From the NCBI GenBank assembly GCA_964654815.1, contig CAZZLH010000017.1, positions 1 to 30,653 of the forward strand: a stretch of 30,653 bases of DNA, given 5' to 3'. The position numbers and the translations under genes were made by a program. Below, one piece after another: positions 29,743 through 30,653 of the stretch. Position 1 is the stretch's first letter. Each line of letters starts with the position of its first letter. The notes beneath the pieces are model-generated. The model saw only the letters and a list, made by a program, of their open reading frames with translations, was not told the DNA's origin and ran no database searches. The DNA comes from ZLKRG08 sp964654815. GTDB lineage: Bacteria; Actinomycetota; Actinomycetes; Nanopelagicales; Nanopelagicaceae.

Positions 29743-30653
29743 GTGAAGAGATCACCTGAGATTCAAGGCCTAAGGGCCATTGCAGTGCTTCTGGTGCTGC
29801 TCTTTCATGCAGATTGGTTACCGGGTGGCTTTATCGGCGTAGATATCTTCTATGTCATATCAGGTTACCTAATAACGCAATTGATTCTGCGCGAAATTTT
29901 CGAGACATACCTAAAAAACAATGGTGCTTTTTCGTTTAAACGCTTCTATGCCAGACGGGCAAAGCGCCTCTTGCCAGCGGCATTTCTGGTGCTCTTTGTT
30001 ACCGCCTTTGCTTTTTGGTTACTTGCCCCAGCGACCCAAAGACCACAATTTGGCCGAGACCTTCTTGCTAGTACCTGGTACATCTCAAATTATCTCTTCG
30101 CCTTTTGGCAGAACGATTATCAAAATCTTGGCTCAGTGCCATCACCTTTGATTCACTTCTGGTCTCTCGCAGTTGAAGAGCAGTTCTATCTCTGCTGGCC
30201 CTTGATACTCTTCTTGGGCCGAAAACGATTGAAGATCGTGATACCTACAATCACAATGGCGAGCTTTGCATTATCACTGATCTGGATACAGACCAAACCA
30301 ATCTTGGCTTTCTACTCTCTTCCTACCCGAGCCTTCGAATTGGGCCTCGGTGCGATGGTCGCGCTCTTCACTCTTCGCACCAAAGCGACCCGGGCAGGTT
30401 TGTATTTGGGTTTGGGTTCATTGCTATTTGCCGCGCTCTGGTTTGATAAATCAACTCCATTTCCTGGCTGGGCAGCCCTACTACCCACTTTAGGCACAGT
30501 TTTGGTGCTCGCATCATTAAGAGATAACCGCTTGTTGGCGTCTAAGGTGATGCAACGTATCGGCGATTGGAGCTACTCAATATATCTCTGGCATTGGCCA
30601 ATATTGGTAATCCCAGCCTCTTATCTCCAACGTGAGCTAACCAATCTGGAACG
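29743..30653 (+). CDS. OafA/YrhL-type membrane acyltransferase, N-terminal part
   Basis: The reading frame is open to the right edge of the window (303 codons). It belongs to the acyltransferase-3 family, which O-acylates cell-surface glycans. Key features are IQGLRAIAVLLVLLFHADWLPGGFIGVDIFYVISGYLITQLI, with the conserved Arg and His, FYARRAKRLLPAAFLVLF, and FWSLAVEEQFYLCWPLILF. Several membrane helices follow, and LWHWPILV is near the cut. The visible start is GTG 29743; no good ribosome site is present, and the frame is the same as apt but with an intervening stop. Whether a C-terminal SGNH domain follows cannot be seen. Confidence 0.9.
   Translation, partial: MKRSPEIQGLRAIAVLLVLLFHADWLPGGFIGVDIFYVISGYLITQLILREIFETYLKNNGAFSFKRFYARRAKRLLPAAFLVLFVTAFAFWLLAPATQRPQFGRDLLASTWYISNYLFAFWQNDYQNLGSVPSPLIHFWSLAVEEQFYLCWPLILFLGRKRLKIVIPTITMASFALSLIWIQTKPILAFYSLPTRAFELGLGAMVALFTLRTKATRAGLYLGLGSLLFAALWFDKSTPFPGWAALLPTLGTVLVLASLRDNRLLASKVMQRIGDWSYSIYLWHWPILVIPASYLQRELTNLE

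Overview
The window looks like a chromosomal scaffold piece from a streamlined, moderate-GC (by eye about 45-50%) actinobacterium. The lineage evidence is a set of actinobacterial hallmark genes: mshC (mycothiol synthesis), pafB/pafC, garA (FHA regulator), an FtsR-type MerR regulator, a HelY-type helicase, and the DUF3090 / SCO1664-like / MSMEG_4193-like trio. Short intergenic spaces, many stop-start overlaps and the low GC for an actinobacterium fit aquatic Nanopelagicales-like (acI) bacteria; that placement is inference. Five runs of exactly 100 N (4218-4317, 6166-6265, 9772-9871, 17425-17524, 23432-23531) are scaffold gaps of placeholder length. At least three hide more coding sequence than 100 bases.

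Layout. (1) 1-3985: the 3' end of xerD, then a divergent pair of units. On the minus strand lie parA and a ribbon-helix-helix-like gene; on the plus strand lie scpA, scpB and rluB. The 243-bp divergent region carries a 13-bp direct-repeat array and a 14-bp AT palindrome, giving a ParF/ParG/parH-like arrangement next to the SMC kleisin genes. (2) 3986-8420: an AT-rich region, then aroH, tyrA, cmk, der, a pgsA-like gene and gcvH, tightly packed on the plus strand and interrupted by two gaps. (3) 8431-13884: garA, ftsR-like, bifunctional nuclease, a second MerR gene and gcvP. This is the mycobacterial Rv1822-Rv1832 order, and several gene starts are preceded by dyads or promoter-like elements. 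(4) 13887-21918, minus strand: trmI, pafB, pafC, tatA, tatC, diacylglycerol kinase, helY, a 5'-3' exonuclease and a polyprenol-phosphate mannosyltransferase-like gene, mostly overlapping or nearly abutting. The Pup-proteasome genes that lie between trmI and pafB in mycobacteria are absent here. (5) 21967-28949: a RecB/Cas4-like nuclease, a HAD phosphatase, mshC, a coupled kinase-like / zinc-site / histidine-phosphatase cassette, a divergent aldo/keto reductase and an M20 peptidase. (6) 29048-30653: tRNA-Leu(GAG), apt and the 5' part of an OafA-type acyltransferase.

Most genes are conserved core functions: chromosome segregation, aromatic amino acids, ribosome and tRNA modification, glycine cleavage, protein export, DNA-damage response and thiol synthesis. 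I see no prophage, insertion sequence or CRISPR array. The best leads are the ParA/RHH/repeat module, the kinase-phosphatase cassette upstream of mshC, the collapsed trmI-pafB junction, and dyad elements around garA and the second MerR gene.
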